Assembly: GCF_010015445.1 (NCBI RefSeq)
Contig: NC_053115.1
Location: forward strand, 15,004,524 to 15,068,523
Length of the DNA: 64,000 nucleotides
Source of the DNA: Perca fluviatilis
Taxonomy: Eukaryota; Chordata; Actinopteri; Perciformes; Percidae
Reading direction: 5' to 3'
The translations under genes were made by a program, and so were the position numbers. This document shows positions 15,417-28,149 of the stretch, piece after piece (position 1 is the stretch's first letter; the number at the start of each line of letters is the position of its first letter). Below the pieces are notes generated by a model that worked only from the letters and a program-made list of their open reading frames with translations, had not been told where the DNA came from and did no database searches.

Positions 15417-15440
15417 ATGACTAATATTCTTTCAAGATAG
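15417..15440 (+). promoter_or_regulatory. Upstream ORF 3, stop 6 nt before lrp1 ATG (7 codons)
   Basis: The frame runs from ATG at 15417 to TAG at 15438-15440. Its stop lies 6 nt upstream of the main ATG at 15447, and it is in the same frame as lrp1. Its start context is weak (T at -3), so most ribosomes could scan past. Those that use it would terminate almost on top of the real start. Confidence 0.5.
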
Positions 15441-15446
15441 GCTACA

Positions 15447-15543
15447 ATGTTGCGCACCGCAGCCAACATGTTGGCAACAGGATTGCTTTTCCTGGGATTG
15501 TTGCACAGTTTGGAAGTATTCGCTCCGACAAGGGCTATTGATG
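15447..15543 (+). CDS. lrp1: lrp1 exon 1: start codon and signal peptide
   Basis: This exon encodes residues 1-32 plus the first base of codon 33. The product is MLRTAANMLATGLLFLGLLH followed by a short stretch ending in TRAID. A hydrophobic core at about residues 9-22 marks a secretory signal peptide. Plausible cleavage sites follow Ala26 (V-F-A) or Ala30 (T-R-A), just before the AIDxPKTC segment that begins mature LRP1. The start ATG has A at -3. A second in-frame Met is codon 8, so initiation there would shorten the peptide but keep its core. The donor is gtaagc, phase 1. The leader is longer than the mammalian one, as I remember it, and differs in sequence, as signal peptides usually do. 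Confidence 0.93.
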
Positions 15544-18500
15544 GTAAGCAGAGCTGATTTCCAAGATAACCAGAGTCTTTAATAAAATGCTTAGAAAAAA
15601 AAAGCAACAAAAAAAAAAACTATAGAAGTGTTTTGCATGCTGATTATCACAGGATTTATTGTGTTTTGGGTCTGCATGCGAGAGTAGACTGTGCCCTGAA
15701 GGAATGACTGCTCGGTTGAGTTAAGCAACGTGGAGGGGATGAAACCGAGGCGAGACAATTAAAGCGGTCTTTTTGTCTCCCAGTGCCTCATGTAAATATT
15801 GCAATGTCACAGCAGCGATCGCACATTTCCTCCTCCTGCCCTCCGCTGGATACATGCGCTCTTACACATTTACACTGTCAGTCAGGGATGGAAATTGTAG
15901 CATAGGCCCAGTACCTGCTTAAACCACTTGTTTACATTTTTTGCACCCTTTTTTTTTAAACGGAAGGAGCCATCAGATACATTAGCTAGCCTACTTGTAA
16001 TTTCTTCAGTGACAGCTGAGGGGCAAATACATGATTGGTGTCATGTCTTTTTAAAAATGTCAGCTTTTGGAGCCTTCTGCGGAGCTGTGGTGTATATAAT
16101 GTCTGGGCTTCAGTCAGTTCACGTTCAACAGATCTTACTGAGTGGGGTGCTGATGTGATGACAGCAGTCGTGCTAATCCTCAATCAAATAACTCACTAAT
16201 ATTTGTGTTACTCCAATGGGGAATTAAAGTGTGTCTGTGGTTTTGATCTCTTGTTTAAAAGTGTAAGTGGCTGAACGGTGAACCCATGTACAGTACGTGG
16301 ACTGCAATGATCACGGTTAGTTTTTCCACTATAAGCTCAGACATGTAGTGCTGCCATCAACAGGCATGTGTAGCACTGCGTCATTGTTGTGTATCAATAT
16401 GATTGTTCAGCTTATCACCTGGGCTGCACAGACTAGGACCCCCTGAATGCCAACAGTCATATTGTGATCTGTTCATAGTGAGCAGTTCAAACCCCCCCAC
16501 GACCCTGTGAACACACACTTTCACAGACTGGAACAACTTCTGGAAACTATTAAGCCTCACATTCCCACTCACGCGCTCCTCTGTTTGGTAAGAAAGGAAA
16601 AGGGCGTTATCAAAGGGGAGTTGGTGCAGACAGATTTGTTAAATTCTTTTCAGGTGAAAATGGAATGTGAGTTTATTTTTTTTGCAGCAATATAAAGCTT
16701 CCCATTCATCGTGGGAATGTCTGACGTGTGAATGAATGCTAAGAATATTTTTAGATGACTTTTTGTTTTTTTTTGGCAAGAAAATTTCTCCAATAAGGAG
16801 CACTAGTTAGTTGCTGTAAATATAACCAAGGTTCTAAATTTGACATTTCATTAAACAGTAGGGTTTTATTAACATGCATGACTGGCTTAAACCACAAGCT
16901 GCATTTTGAGAGATTCCTCGTCGAGCCATAAAGGCTTCCCTCTGCCTTTTGAAGTCATCTCATTGCACTTGGAAATCCAGTGCTGTGAGGTTCTTAGGGA
17001 TCAAAATCCACATAAATTACCACCTTAAAGATAGACTTGGATAGCCTGCAATAACCTGCAGTTTCTCCCTCCTCCTCATTCTACAGTGACAGCTGAGAAA
17101 CGCTGCCTCTGCCTTGACGCACTGTTATTGTTTTAGTGAAATTGTCCTCCCTCTCAGTCTTAATGCTTTGATTTGATGAGTCAGCCTTGTGCAACATAAC
17201 AGAGAGGATTGCCAAACCTTAGCTTTACTTGTAAACCCCATTGGGATGCAGAAGCTGCTGGGCTTGAAAGATCCTCTCAAGGAAACTAATTGAAATTCGT
17301 ATTAATCAGTTAGACTGAATGTGACATTTACCCATTACTTGGATTTTTACTGTGTGCTCGAAACCCACATTTTGAAGCCAGCCTCAACAGACCTTAGCCA
17401 ACATGTCACTTGTTGTATAGGAAGCTAGAATGCATGTTACATCCTTTCAAGCAAAGCTAAATTGCTTTTTTAACCTCTTTGATTGCCTCTTTAATTTTTA
17501 AGGCCCTTTGAACCACATATGTTACTAGTAAAGTTTTTTTCAGACTAGCCTGGAACTCATCTTTTTCCCTTTTCTAGACCTCTAAAGATTTTCTCTCACT
17601 GTCTTCGTACTGCAGCCAGATCAGAGACCCTGGGCCACCAACAAACCCTGAGTTTAATTGGGTCTAAGCTGCTCTTTGTTTCCCAGAGGAGACCTCCACA
17701 AACAGTCTCAAATTGTTCAGAAGGCGCTGCTAATTGGGGGCCTAGCGGAAAAGGCCCTAATTAAAGAATTTGCATCATTTCACTCCATGAAAGTACTGTA
17801 GCGTCACTTCAAGAAGAGATCACTGGTCCTCAGAAATGGGCATTGCTATCCCCCATGGCCTTAAGTGGCCTTACGTCACAGAAAATAAAACAGGAGAAAT
17901 GGGATCGACATCTTGTCACTGACGACAGCTGGAATTCTAACTTGATCCATTTCTATTTTTTTTTTTCATTCAGACATCCATTTAAATGTTATTTTTGAAG
18001 TGAGCCTTCTCCATCTGAAATGCCTTGTTCTTAAGTTTCCTTATTTATCCTACCTTAAATGTTAAACTTATTCATTTAGTAGCACAGGCTCCTTTCATTT
18101 TTAATTAACTCACCATCTAGTGCTTCCCCTGGTACTTTTCCCCTGTGGACTACTCTCTGTTGTAACATTTGGTGGAGGCCTTAGAACTGGCTCAGCATTT
18201 GGCTGTTATTGGGGTACTGCTGTCACAATAACATCCACATGGCCAAAAGGTTACCACTTTATTGTTTACTGACAAGTAAGGGCAACATGGAAAACAGAGT
18301 GCATTTGTTAGGTCCTTGTCACCACTGACCTTATGTCACTCATGCAACGTTTAAAAGTTGATGTAGAAAGGAAGTGAATGCAAATACCCGAGGAAGAGTA
18401 TATTTAACATATCTTTAAATATGTGACTTGGATCATTCAGTTTCTAACTATAGAGTTTTGGTTGCTGACTAAATACCTTATACGACACACTGACAACCAG

Positions 18501-18860
18501 ACACAGCTGCATAACTGAGCAGGATATAAAATCCAGTACTTTGGTCAGCAGCTTTTCCAGGGCAAAAACAACTCGGAGGCTAAGTAAAGTTCAGTCACAT
18601 TATTACACCGATGGTTTATGTGGCTGAACCCTAATAATGAAATTCAATACTACTGTTGCCATAGATTTCCAACTGGCACACAATTGACAATACAACTGCG
18701 TCACACCTGATGTGAAATCTTAGTGCCCTGAAGGTATTAATTTGTAATGGTCACAGTAAGTTTCTCCATTTATGAAAATACGCCCAACACTGTTAACTGC
18801 TCCCTTTTATTTATTCTTTTTTTATTTCATGAAAGAAAATACTGTCTTTTGAGCCTTTTA

Positions 18861-19253
18861 AAGGAATAGTTTGACATTTTGGAAATATAAATGTATTCAC
18901 TTTCTTGCCGAGAGATAGATGAGAGGATCAATATATTTGTTCAAAAGTTTGGTACAGAACCTCGCAAAACCACACTGTAATAATTAATTTTTATATTTTT
19001 TAATTTTAATGAAAATAATGATACAAAAATGATAATTTCCTCCAATATCCTGAATCATATCGCAATTGCAATATCAGTCAAAAATTATCGCAATTAGATA
19101 TTGCGTCTTTATGCTAAGCTAAGCTAACTGTCTCCTGGCTCCAGCTTCACACTGAATGGACAGATATGGGAGTGGTATAGATCTTCTCTTCTTACTTTAA
19201 GCAAGAAACCAAATAAGCATATTTTTTAAAGAAATTTGGACTATTCTTTTAAC
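18861..19253 (+). repeat. Dispersed teleost repeat (AAGGAATAGTTTGACATTTTGG family)
   Basis: It starts AAAGGAATAGTTTGACATTTTG, has TTAGATGAGA-like sequence, TGCTAAGCTAAGCTAACTGTC, and ends ATTTGGACTATTCTTTTA, the complement of its start. The family recurs at 22186 and 24930 and around 42950-44530. The class is not known to me; the inverted ends suggest a MITE. Confidence 0.6.
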
Positions 19254-20378
19254 GGGCAGTGGTAAGATTAATTTTGTTCATTATAAATAAAAAAAATTTC
19301 ATACAAAAGAGACTTTTTCATAATTGCTTGTGAACTCTGCTGAGGGCTTTCAAAAGCTGACATCTGTTATTGCCAATGTTGTGGGTACATGTGGCCAGGC
19401 TTAGCAGAACAGCTCTATGACCCACTTGAAAGTAGTGACCCACTGATACACTATCTATATGGAGCTATTTAAGGCTAGGAGATAGGACACTGTCTCAGGA
19501 GGCCATCATAAAGAGTATGAGGAGAAACTTGCCTGGGATATCATGAACATGCATGTGTATATTCACAATACATTAGCCAGCAACTTTTGACAGCACAGGT
19601 TTCAATACACGAAGGTAAGGATAGGAAAAAAAAATGACTGGTTAAAGAAGTCTCAGAAAAAATGCTAAGCCCTACCCGCCAGAAGTCTTTGATTTGCTAA
19701 GACCAAATGCTGAGGTGGAGGCTGTATTACTCAGTGGTTATTATCTTGCTTGGAACAAAATGACAGAAATCCCTCCTGGATGATGACCAAAGGTTTAACA
19801 TTTATTTATTTAACACCAAGGAAGAGATGCCATTTTGCCATTTTCCCGTCTGCATTGTGGAGACTAGAAATAACTGCCATGAAAATAAAGTTATGCAGAA
19901 TACTTCTAATGAAAGTGAGAATAGAACTGGAGAGTTTGACAATTATCTGCAATGTTTGCAACTTCCCAACTCTCCCAACACTCAATGTATTTGATGGGGC
20001 ACATGGCCAAGCCTAGGATCGAACAATCCCTGTGGTGGCGGGTTCACCCCAGCTTTATCAGGTTGTACCATGGTTTTTAAATTCAGAGCTATTACATCTG
20101 TCTTTGTGGTACACTTTTGGGAAACGCCAATATGAGCTTTCCATACTCGGCTGTCCAAAAATGTTTTAATTGGTTGGGTCATGCCTGATTGGTTAAAAGT
20201 GCAAATTCTGTCTAGCTTTAATAATAAGTAAAACCTTTTTGTTTTACCTTATTCAGGTTCATGGAATCTGGTCAGCTGATTTTTAATTAACATTTTCAAA
20301 ATTTGTATTGAATACCAACAACAAGTTGGCACAAAAAAATGATGCTAACATACAGAAATGTGCACATTTCAGCTTTAA

Positions 20379-20609
20379 ACCTGCAATAACTAATTGTGTG
20401 TGTTTTGGGTCTCTTGGGGGCAGCAGAAACCAGCTGTGTAAACTGCACCGACATATTATCACCTTTTAAATTGATAAGGCAAACTCGTTAGCAAACAGTT
20501 GCCTAATTACACATCCAGCAGATATGGAGTAACATTATTTTAGAGTCATGCTAATGGCCAAGTAGTCATGTGATCCATTGTCAATGTAAAAATATTGATT
20601 ATAGCAGCT
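20379..20609. mobile_element. TTAA-flanked MITE, short copy
   Basis: The left end ACCTGCAATAA and right end TTATAGCAGCT are imperfect inverted repeats. TTAA lies on each side (20375-20378 and 20610-20613), as in piggyBac-type insertions. An internal TCTTGGGGGCAGCAGAAACC matches the reverse complement of 59068-59826, which is therefore a longer copy. No coding capacity. Confidence 0.65.
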
Positions 20610-22185
20610 TTAAATCCTAAATCCTAAAAGTCCTAAACACAGAGGAGGATTGTTTTTGTCCTGTAGCTGCATTGCTTAAATTTGCTCTAAATCCAAAGCA
20701 ATCACTTAGATTTTATAACCGTAGCTCACTTTAGTTTAATGAAATAGAAAGCATACTCCCTTGATAATTCAGCAGATACATTTGTATTTGCATGTGTGTA
20801 AAAGAGAGAAAGTTGTATTATGTGTCATAAGAAACTTCAATAGTGATGAAGCTGTTATCACTGAGCAGCAGTCCTTCACATGGCTATCTTCTTTAGGTGT
20901 AAAGACTGAGGAAGTGTTGTCTTATGAACACTCTTTAAGCCCACGTTTAACCATTCATAAAAACGCAATAGTCGTGATCTGGCACCACCAACTGCAGTTC
21001 TCTACACATCACTGCTAAAAATCTGACATTGTGTAATTCTGCCAGAAGGTTTTTTGTGGACATCATAATTTCTTTTATTTTTGACTGTGTATAATATGCC
21101 TAAAGTGGCTTTTTAAGTAACAGGAACCCATGTTTAACAGGCAGTCTCAGCCTCAGGTCGGATGAGTTTAACTTGCTCCACTGTGTCAGTCTGAAAGGAC
21201 TGTTTGTGTTGTGGAATGCACAATGGAGGCTATATTGCTTTTTGTTGCTGGATAAGATTGAACCTATCTATGCCAATTATTAATGTACAAGATAAATCCC
21301 AAACGTCATATTGCATATTGCCTGTCGCAAACATTATTGAGTTTTAATCCCAGATAGAAATTCATTTTTTACCAGATAAAATACAGTCTATTTCAGCATC
21401 AGCTCACACAACAAATACATTCATTCACATCCATTTAAGCCTCTGCTTCAGCTTTTTTTTACTGACATCCATTTTTTCTGGGACAAAGAAAAGTGTGACA
21501 GAGCAAACTCATACCTATTGTAGATTACTTGTGAATTCATTCCCTGTAGGAAGAAAATTGAACCAAACCAAAAGACCTTGTTTTTCTCCATAGTACGTAA
21601 AAGTAAATATTATTTTGAGATACCTTACACATGCAAACAATACATCTTCAACCACACACACAGTCTCACCATCAACGTCACTATTCAACTTCTAATCCTA
21701 AACACAAAGTACCCAACCATAACCGTAACATAAACCTAATTTTAACACTAATCCATCATAGAAGCATTCACACTTCACTTAGTGGCAGAAATCTCCTCAC
21801 ATGGACCCACAATCATTATTTTTGCCTTCTGCCTGAGCAAAAACACAGCATGGTGGGTGAGAGATGTTTGTTGTCAACACTCAACATTTTAAGGTGATAT
21901 TGCATCCAATAAATCTCTATGAAATTCTGAATATTGTACACTAAGTGAACTTTCCCACACTCAACTGCATGTATAGGCGGTGTGGCCTCTGATGTACTAG
22001 TGTGCTTCTGGGAAGAGAATGGTCAACTGTTTTCTCTACTGTTATTAGCCTACACACACCATTACCAAATTGAATATATTTTGCAAATCTCCCTCAACAT
22101 CACATCATTCTTTAAAGTTTGGAGATGATGAGGTACTTGCACATTGAATTGACTGAACTGGCTATCAAGATCGCTGAAATGTCTT

Positions 22186-22480
22186 AAAGGAATAGATTGA
22201 CATTTTGGGAAATAAAATAATTTGCTTTCTAAAGGAACATTAGATGAGAAGATTGACACAACTCTCGTTTCCATCCGTTAAATGTTAGGCTACAGCTGAC
22301 TGCTAGTTAATTCAATTCAAGCTTAGCTTAGCAGGGTTACCTTAGCTTAGCACAATGACTGGAAACGGTGGGAAACAGTTAGCCTGGCTCTGTCGATGGT
22401 AACAAAATCTACCTAGCAGTACTCCTTTATGGAATGTTATGAGCCAACTTATTTCTTGGCTGGGACCAGTAACTTTGATA
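22186..22480 (+). repeat. Dispersed teleost repeat, second copy
   Basis: It shares AAAGGAATAGATTGACATTTTG, TTAGATGAGAAGATTGACAC, GCTTAGCTTAGC and GTTAGCCTGGCTCTGTCGAT with the family at 18861. The right end is not clear. Confidence 0.6.
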
Positions 22481-22661
22481 ACATTAGATAAATTAATTAA
22501 ATAGAAGGCATAAAGAGATCATTGACTTTAAATAAACAATGAGTGGTTTATTATTAAAGTTGGCTCTGAATTAGTCATTGTATCAATTTCTGTACTTTTA
22601 GCTTTTTAATATCTTAAAAGCATCAAACCACCTGTTAAAATGCACCAGATGCCACGTGCGC

Positions 22662-23393
22662 TAGAGGTTTGATTCTCTGCCTGAGCCCGAGTCCGAGCCC
22701 GAACTGGACCCGACCTGGCCCGGGTTGGGCTGACATTTCACTCCTTGGTCCAGGCCGGGCCGGGCCGGGCCCTTGATCAAGGGTTTGTGTTTTTTTAAAC
22801 ATTACTTTATTAGCCTAATTGGGTGGGGAGAAAGCTATGCCATAATCATGCTCTCCTCCACTCGCATGCATCACACCGGGCCTGCTGTTCTGTATAGTGT
22901 AGCTTAAGTGCAACATGCAACTTGAAGATGTTAAGAAAAAAATAATAACAGGAGAATTAGCCTACCTTTGAGTAAGTTTGGAGGAAAGTCGGAGGTATGA
23001 AACCATTTTAAAGAAGTCGTGGGCAGTGACAACATATTTGTTGGCTTTGTCGAGTGCATTAAGCGCGGCACGCTGCTCGCCTATGACAGCAAAAAAACGG
23101 GCACATGAACAAGGCTTGCCGTGGCAGAAAAGATGATAGTCAGCCTTCAATGTCCTCTTTTGTTACTTCTCCAAGCATACCCCTTCTAAACAGATTTCTG
23201 CAGTTCAAACAACTCGGAATTGTAGTTGAGAACGTCAGTTATAATGGCCCACGTATTAAAAAAAATGTTGGGTTAAAACCGGGCTCAGGCTCATAATTAT
23301 AGTTAATGTGTCGGGTCGGGCCGGACTCTGACACAACGTGCACGGGCTCGGGTAGGGTCGGGCTTGAATTTTTTGGGCCCGATCTCAGCTCTA
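22662..23393. mobile_element. Candidate hAT-type element with CCGAGCC-rich ends
   Basis: The left end TAGAGGTTTGATTC and the right end (read inward TAGAGCTGAGATC) share TAGAG. Both arms are rich in CCCGAGCCCGA motifs over about 100 bp, facing each other. The 8-bp flanks (ACGTGCGC and ACATTAGC) agree at only five positions, so the target duplication is unproven. A similar TAGAGTCCGGATCGGGCC end occurs at 34736. Confidence 0.45.
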
Positions 23394-23481
23394 ACATTAG
23401 CACTAGCAACAATTTGTTTGCGTTGTTGTAGCAACCAGTAGCAACATGCTCGTTCATGAGCTTTTCTCTCTTGTGTCTCTA

Positions 23482-23700
23482 AAGGCCGGGACACATCAGG
23501 CCGATTATCGGCCATGGGACAGTCTGGCGAGGTCAGTGACTCAAATCTGTTCGGTGTGTCCCGTGCCGTCGTCCGTCTGGGGGGCTGTCGCCGTTCATAT
23601 TGGCCGACCTGACATGTTCGGTCGGCGGCAGGGAAGTCGGGACTCACCCGGAAATGACGAGCGGAATGAGGTGACTAGAGTCTCTCAAAATCTGATGAAA
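23482..23700. repeat. CpG-rich dispersed repeat, class unknown
   Basis: AAGGCCGGGACACATCAGGCCGATTATCGG and following CpG-rich sequence resemble, from memory, a fish DNA-transposon end. I cannot find a matching opposite terminus. Confidence 0.35.
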
Positions 23701-24088
23701 ATCTTTTAAACTGACCTTTGTTGAGCTGAAATGAAGACAGATTCAGACACTGCACGGCCTATTTCCTCGCTTAAAATGTTTTCAGAAACACGTTTCAGTG
23801 AACTATTTTAGTACAATATGAGATCGTATTCTGAATGGCCGCCATGACAGTCTGGCTCTGAATTTCCGGAGAAAACAAACCCATGTGACGCGTTAGAGAT
23901 TAGAGATTAGCACCGCCTGCTGTTATAGAGATGTATTACGTTTCGTCTCCTCTCGTCTTTTTGGTCTGTTCTGTGGCAGTTTTTTGGACCTCGGGGACGC
24001 GACTGATCATATCGACGGGGTTTTCGCTCAACGGTCGCCCGTCGGCTATATGTGTCTACACCATTACAAGTATAGTTCGTTCGCTTAA

Positions 24089-24454
24089 TACATCCATGGT
24101 ATACGTGGCGAACTCATGAACTCACCGTTTCATTGTATAAAATATTCACTAAGGTTAAACATTGTGTTTTCGTTGTTCCTGATGGTTTACATGCTTATCT
24201 AAATAAACGATGGATGTATTTAGACAACCAAGGAGATGTAATCATTATGTCGTGCTACTAGCTAGCTACTAAGGTTAGCCTGCAGCCTCAGCTCTCATCC
24301 ACGTTGGATGCTACCGCCGATGTTAGCTACTAGCCGATAGCCCCGGCAGTTTGGGAAACGCTAATGACGTTACATCCACGTTACAGGCTTTACAGCATAC
24401 ATACATACATCCATACATCCCTCGGATGTATCATAAGATAATACCATGGATGTA
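24089..24454. mobile_element. TTAA-flanked MITE candidate, 366 bp
   Basis: A perfect 14-bp inverted repeat TACATCCATGGTAT / ATACCATGGATGTA bounds the element. TTAA lies immediately outside both ends (24085-24088 and 24455-24458), giving an 18-bp perfect palindromic frame. This fits a piggyBac-type nonautonomous element. No ORF; moderately CpG-containing interior. Confidence 0.6.
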
Positions 24455-24929
24455 TTAATAGAACACATGGTGAATTTTAACCATTAGCTATATCCATTAT
24501 TACAGCTACAGGAGCTCGGGAGAACAGTCATATGAGCAGGCAGAGTGCAGGGCAACATGGGCGGGCACAGTCCCGCGGGTCTGCTCGTGTCCATTATGCA
24601 CGTTCATCATGCCTAGTTTAATAACTCTGGATTCGGCTACTAGTAAATGTTAAAAATTTTAAAAACGTGACGTTTTAAACAAGGACCCTTTTAAGTGTGT
24701 TGATGTACCCCCCAAAAAATTATCCGCTGAAATATAGAAGTTTCTTTCGCCATGCAAAGTGTATGGGAAAAGTCTTTCTGGGCCAGAGGGGTGCAGTTCC
24801 ACCCCGCTAAGTCCATGGTTGCTTTAAGACATGGCGCTGTTCCTGGGGGCTTAGAGGCCCCCGAGATTCCCCCTTAAAATTGTCACACCAAAATTTTCAA
24901 TGCTTCCTACGCCCATGCACACCTCTTAT

Positions 24930-25300
24930 GGATGGTTAACGGCCCAACTACGTCTTGGCTGGGAGCAGTAACTTTCTTCTTGGTTGCCTGGCAACTGATC
25001 ACAGCCAAGAAAATGTCCAGCACATAACCCAGCAGAAAAAGTGAATCATAGTTTTTACACTTGTACAGATCAAACAAAGAAAATATAACTTCTTAATTGG
25101 TGAGCTTTAGAGGTGCTGGTAGGCAGATGTTGTTACCTTTGGCCAGAGCCAGGCTAGCTGTTTCCCCTGGCTTCCAATCTTTATGCTAAGCTAAGCTAAG
25201 CGACCACAGATGAGGGAGGTATCGGTCTTCTCATCTTACACTCTGACAGGAAGCAAATAGGCGATTTCCCAAAAGGTCAAACTCTTTGACTGAAAGTGTC
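24930..25300 (-). repeat. Dispersed teleost repeat, third copy (reverse)
   Basis: On the minus strand it reads GCTTAGCTTAGCTTAGCATAAAG, then CAGCTAGCCTGGCTCTGGCC and GGTTGCCAGGCAACCAAGAA, matching the family at 18861 and 22186. Confidence 0.6.
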
Positions 25301-27022
25301 ATGTCAGCTTATTGGAAATGTAGCAGTCCAAAAATGTGTAATGGCAAACTTTAGGCTCAAAATGTAAAATCTGTTAAACATTATTCAGATCAGGATTTAC
25401 TGTGTTACTTATCAAATGTCTTGTTTAAGGTTTCATCATCACAAAATCATGGTGAGAACCCCGTCTTGTTAGCTGTATCTGTCGTTAGCTGTAGCTGTCA
25501 TTAGCAGCTCTCATTATACTTCTGCAAATGCATAGTGAATGTGAAAGAACATTCTAGAGAATCAAGTAGCTTATGTGTCACACTGAGACTTGAAACTTTT
25601 ACTGGTCTTATGAAAAGGCACTAAAGAATTTTAAATAATCTTCTTTAATATGTTTCCCTAGGCAGCATACTAAGTAGGCTTAATTGTCATTTTACTCCCT
25701 GTGCAGCTACCTACAGCGCGTGCTCTAGCAGTGGTGTGGCAGAGGGATTTGTCTAAACTGACTAACTTTATAATGATGGATCACACCTTGTGGTTTTCTG
25801 CTTCGTCCCCAACGCTGCTGCAGAATGCGATTTAATCCTTATGTGGAAGTAAAGGAGATCGTAGCCTCCTCCCTGCGTGCTCCCACACTGACTGCAGTAC
25901 AAATAGCAGTCTTGGTTGATTACCACTCTGGGGTTGAGACATGGTGGAATCTCAGCCAGACATCCAAATAGCTCTTAATTAAGTTCACATTTGATTACTC
26001 TGCTTGGCGTAATAGGTTCTGCCTCTCACTACCACAAAGGCTTGTGTAGGTCGACAGGGTTTGTGCTCAGATCTGACCGGTAAAATCCAAACGGTCGCAG
26101 GCAGGACCGTGTTGTCCTGCATGGCGGAGCCCCATTTTACTTGGCAACAGTCACCAGAAATGAGCACATTCCTGATGTTAATTCTTCTCAGCTCTAAGTG
26201 CATGCGTAACACACACTTACATAGACTTGCAAACACACAGACTGTCTAACAACTCATAAAAACATGATTCAATTAAACATTCATCCAGGGGGTGAGCAGT
26301 CGAGCGGCTATACACACAGACAGAAACATCACCAAACTTTTACTCTTGATGCCATCTTTCAAAATATTGATATAATAATGGTGACTGTTTTGTAAACAGG
26401 AATATGCTGTGTCGTTCGTTCTCTATGGTAAGCATGTCTAAATTGTCTAAACTTCTATTCTCTACTGACTAGACTTCTACAGCTCTTACAAACAGCCGGA
26501 AAGGTTTATTTAAGAGGCACAGCTGGGGCCTCTTTTTCTCTGTTTTGTAACATGGCAAATTGGAAAACTTTTTTCCCCTTCCCTCTTCCTTCTTATCACT
26601 CTCTTCCATTGCAAAATACTGAAGTGTTTGTGTCTGAGCTGTGGAGGAGGATGAGGAGGTGGCAGGCCGCAGCCAAACGGGCCAATATAGACACGTCCTT
26701 CGTTTTTTGGCTCTTAGCAGGTCAGGTCAGCACAAAGGTCAGCAAAACATCCCCCTGCCCCTCTCTCTTTATGCTCTACACCAGTCTCTTCCGAAATGTC
26801 TTCCCCTTTGGCTTTGTTGTGGCTGTTTGCCGTCTCATTACTGGCCAAACTTGATCTTGTGTCGACTAAATCTAAAAAGAAAGTTCATCAGGCCTGCCGT
26901 GCCGCTGAACACAAAATATTAAAAACATTTTTCACTTAATATTCTTTGTGGATTGGATTCGAATTGGTTATCATTTATATCCTGCAGCATTTATGATGTT
27001 TTATTCTGTCACATTCTCTTAA

Positions 27023-27542
27023 AGGTCCGATGACATGGTGCTCTTTGGATGCTTTTATATAGACCTTAGTGGTCCCCTAATACTGTATCTGAAGTCTCTT
27101 TCCCGAAATTCAGCCTTGGTGCAGAATTACAGCCACTAGAGCCAGTCCCACAATGAGCTTTCCTTAGGATGTGCCATTTCTGTGTCTGTAGCTATTGAGG
27201 AGGAGAGAGGAGGGGCAAGGTGGAGGGTGGGGGTGTGGCCTTGACCAACTGCCACTTTTCTCGTTTGAAAGCCATGATGTCTCTCTCTCATGGGTGGGCT
27301 AAATTCTCTGGGTGGGCAAAGCAGAGAAAGGGGAGGTAACCTTGCTCCTTATGACCTCATAACAAGCAAGATTCCAGAACAGCTCATCTGAGCTTTCATT
27401 TTCTCAAAGGCAGAGCAGGATACCCAGGGCTCGGTTTACACCTATCACCATTTCAAGCCAATTGGGGACCATAGGCAGGCTGGGGGAACTCATATTAATG
27501 TTAAAAAACCTCATAAAGTGAAATTGTCATGCCATGGGACCT
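27023..27542. mobile_element. TTAA-flanked MITE of a widespread fish family
   Basis: The ends are AGGTCCGATGACATG and CATGCCATGGGACCT, with TTAA on both sides (27019-27022 and 27543-27546). The interior GACTGGCTCTAGTGGC-like sequence (reverse orientation), AACTGCCACTTTTCTCGTTT and CTTATGACCTCATAACAAGC are, from memory, a very common dispersed repeat in percomorph genomes. No coding capacity. Confidence 0.8.
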
Positions 27543-28149
27543 TTAAGAAATGTAGCCATGTCTCCATGTTAAACCTGGCCATGTTGCAGTGTTATTCCAG
27601 TCTGTGGCTCTCTGAAAAGAAAAAGTGGGCGTCATTGTCAAGATTGATTACACACAATTCAGGTTGTTTATCTTGCCCTCATATAAACCTCCCTTTTCTA
27701 AATATTTAAAAAAGATAAAGCTTTATCTTGTCCTAACAGTGAAAAGTATTCGGGATAGCAGGACCATCCTCTCCCCTTGAGAAAGTGCTTTAGTGTGAGT
27801 ACACGCTATCTTCAGTAGACTAAACTTTTTTTCTCAGCAGACATTGCAACTTAACCATGCATTGATGCATGCACAAATAAATATCAATGCCTACGTTTTA
27901 CTTCTCTAACCTTCTCAGTCTCTAACAGTCATTCTGACATATACAAGGTGTGCATGTGAGTGACTTATGTTTATAAAAGTATAGGGGAAACCCAAGTCTG
28001 TTGCCTCACAGAGCCAGGTAGATTCCAGGGTTATAAAATGATACTTGTGTAAAAAAACAGAAGAAGATAATCATCCGTGCACAGTATTGTGTAAAAAGAG
28101 AATTCAATTAGCTTTTTAAAGCCGTGCCAACAGCATGGTTCTATGGAGG

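Noticed and set aside
23482..24120. A complete transposon between the CpG-rich block at 23482 and the TTAA element at 24085
   Set aside because: I could not find matching inverted ends or a target duplication.
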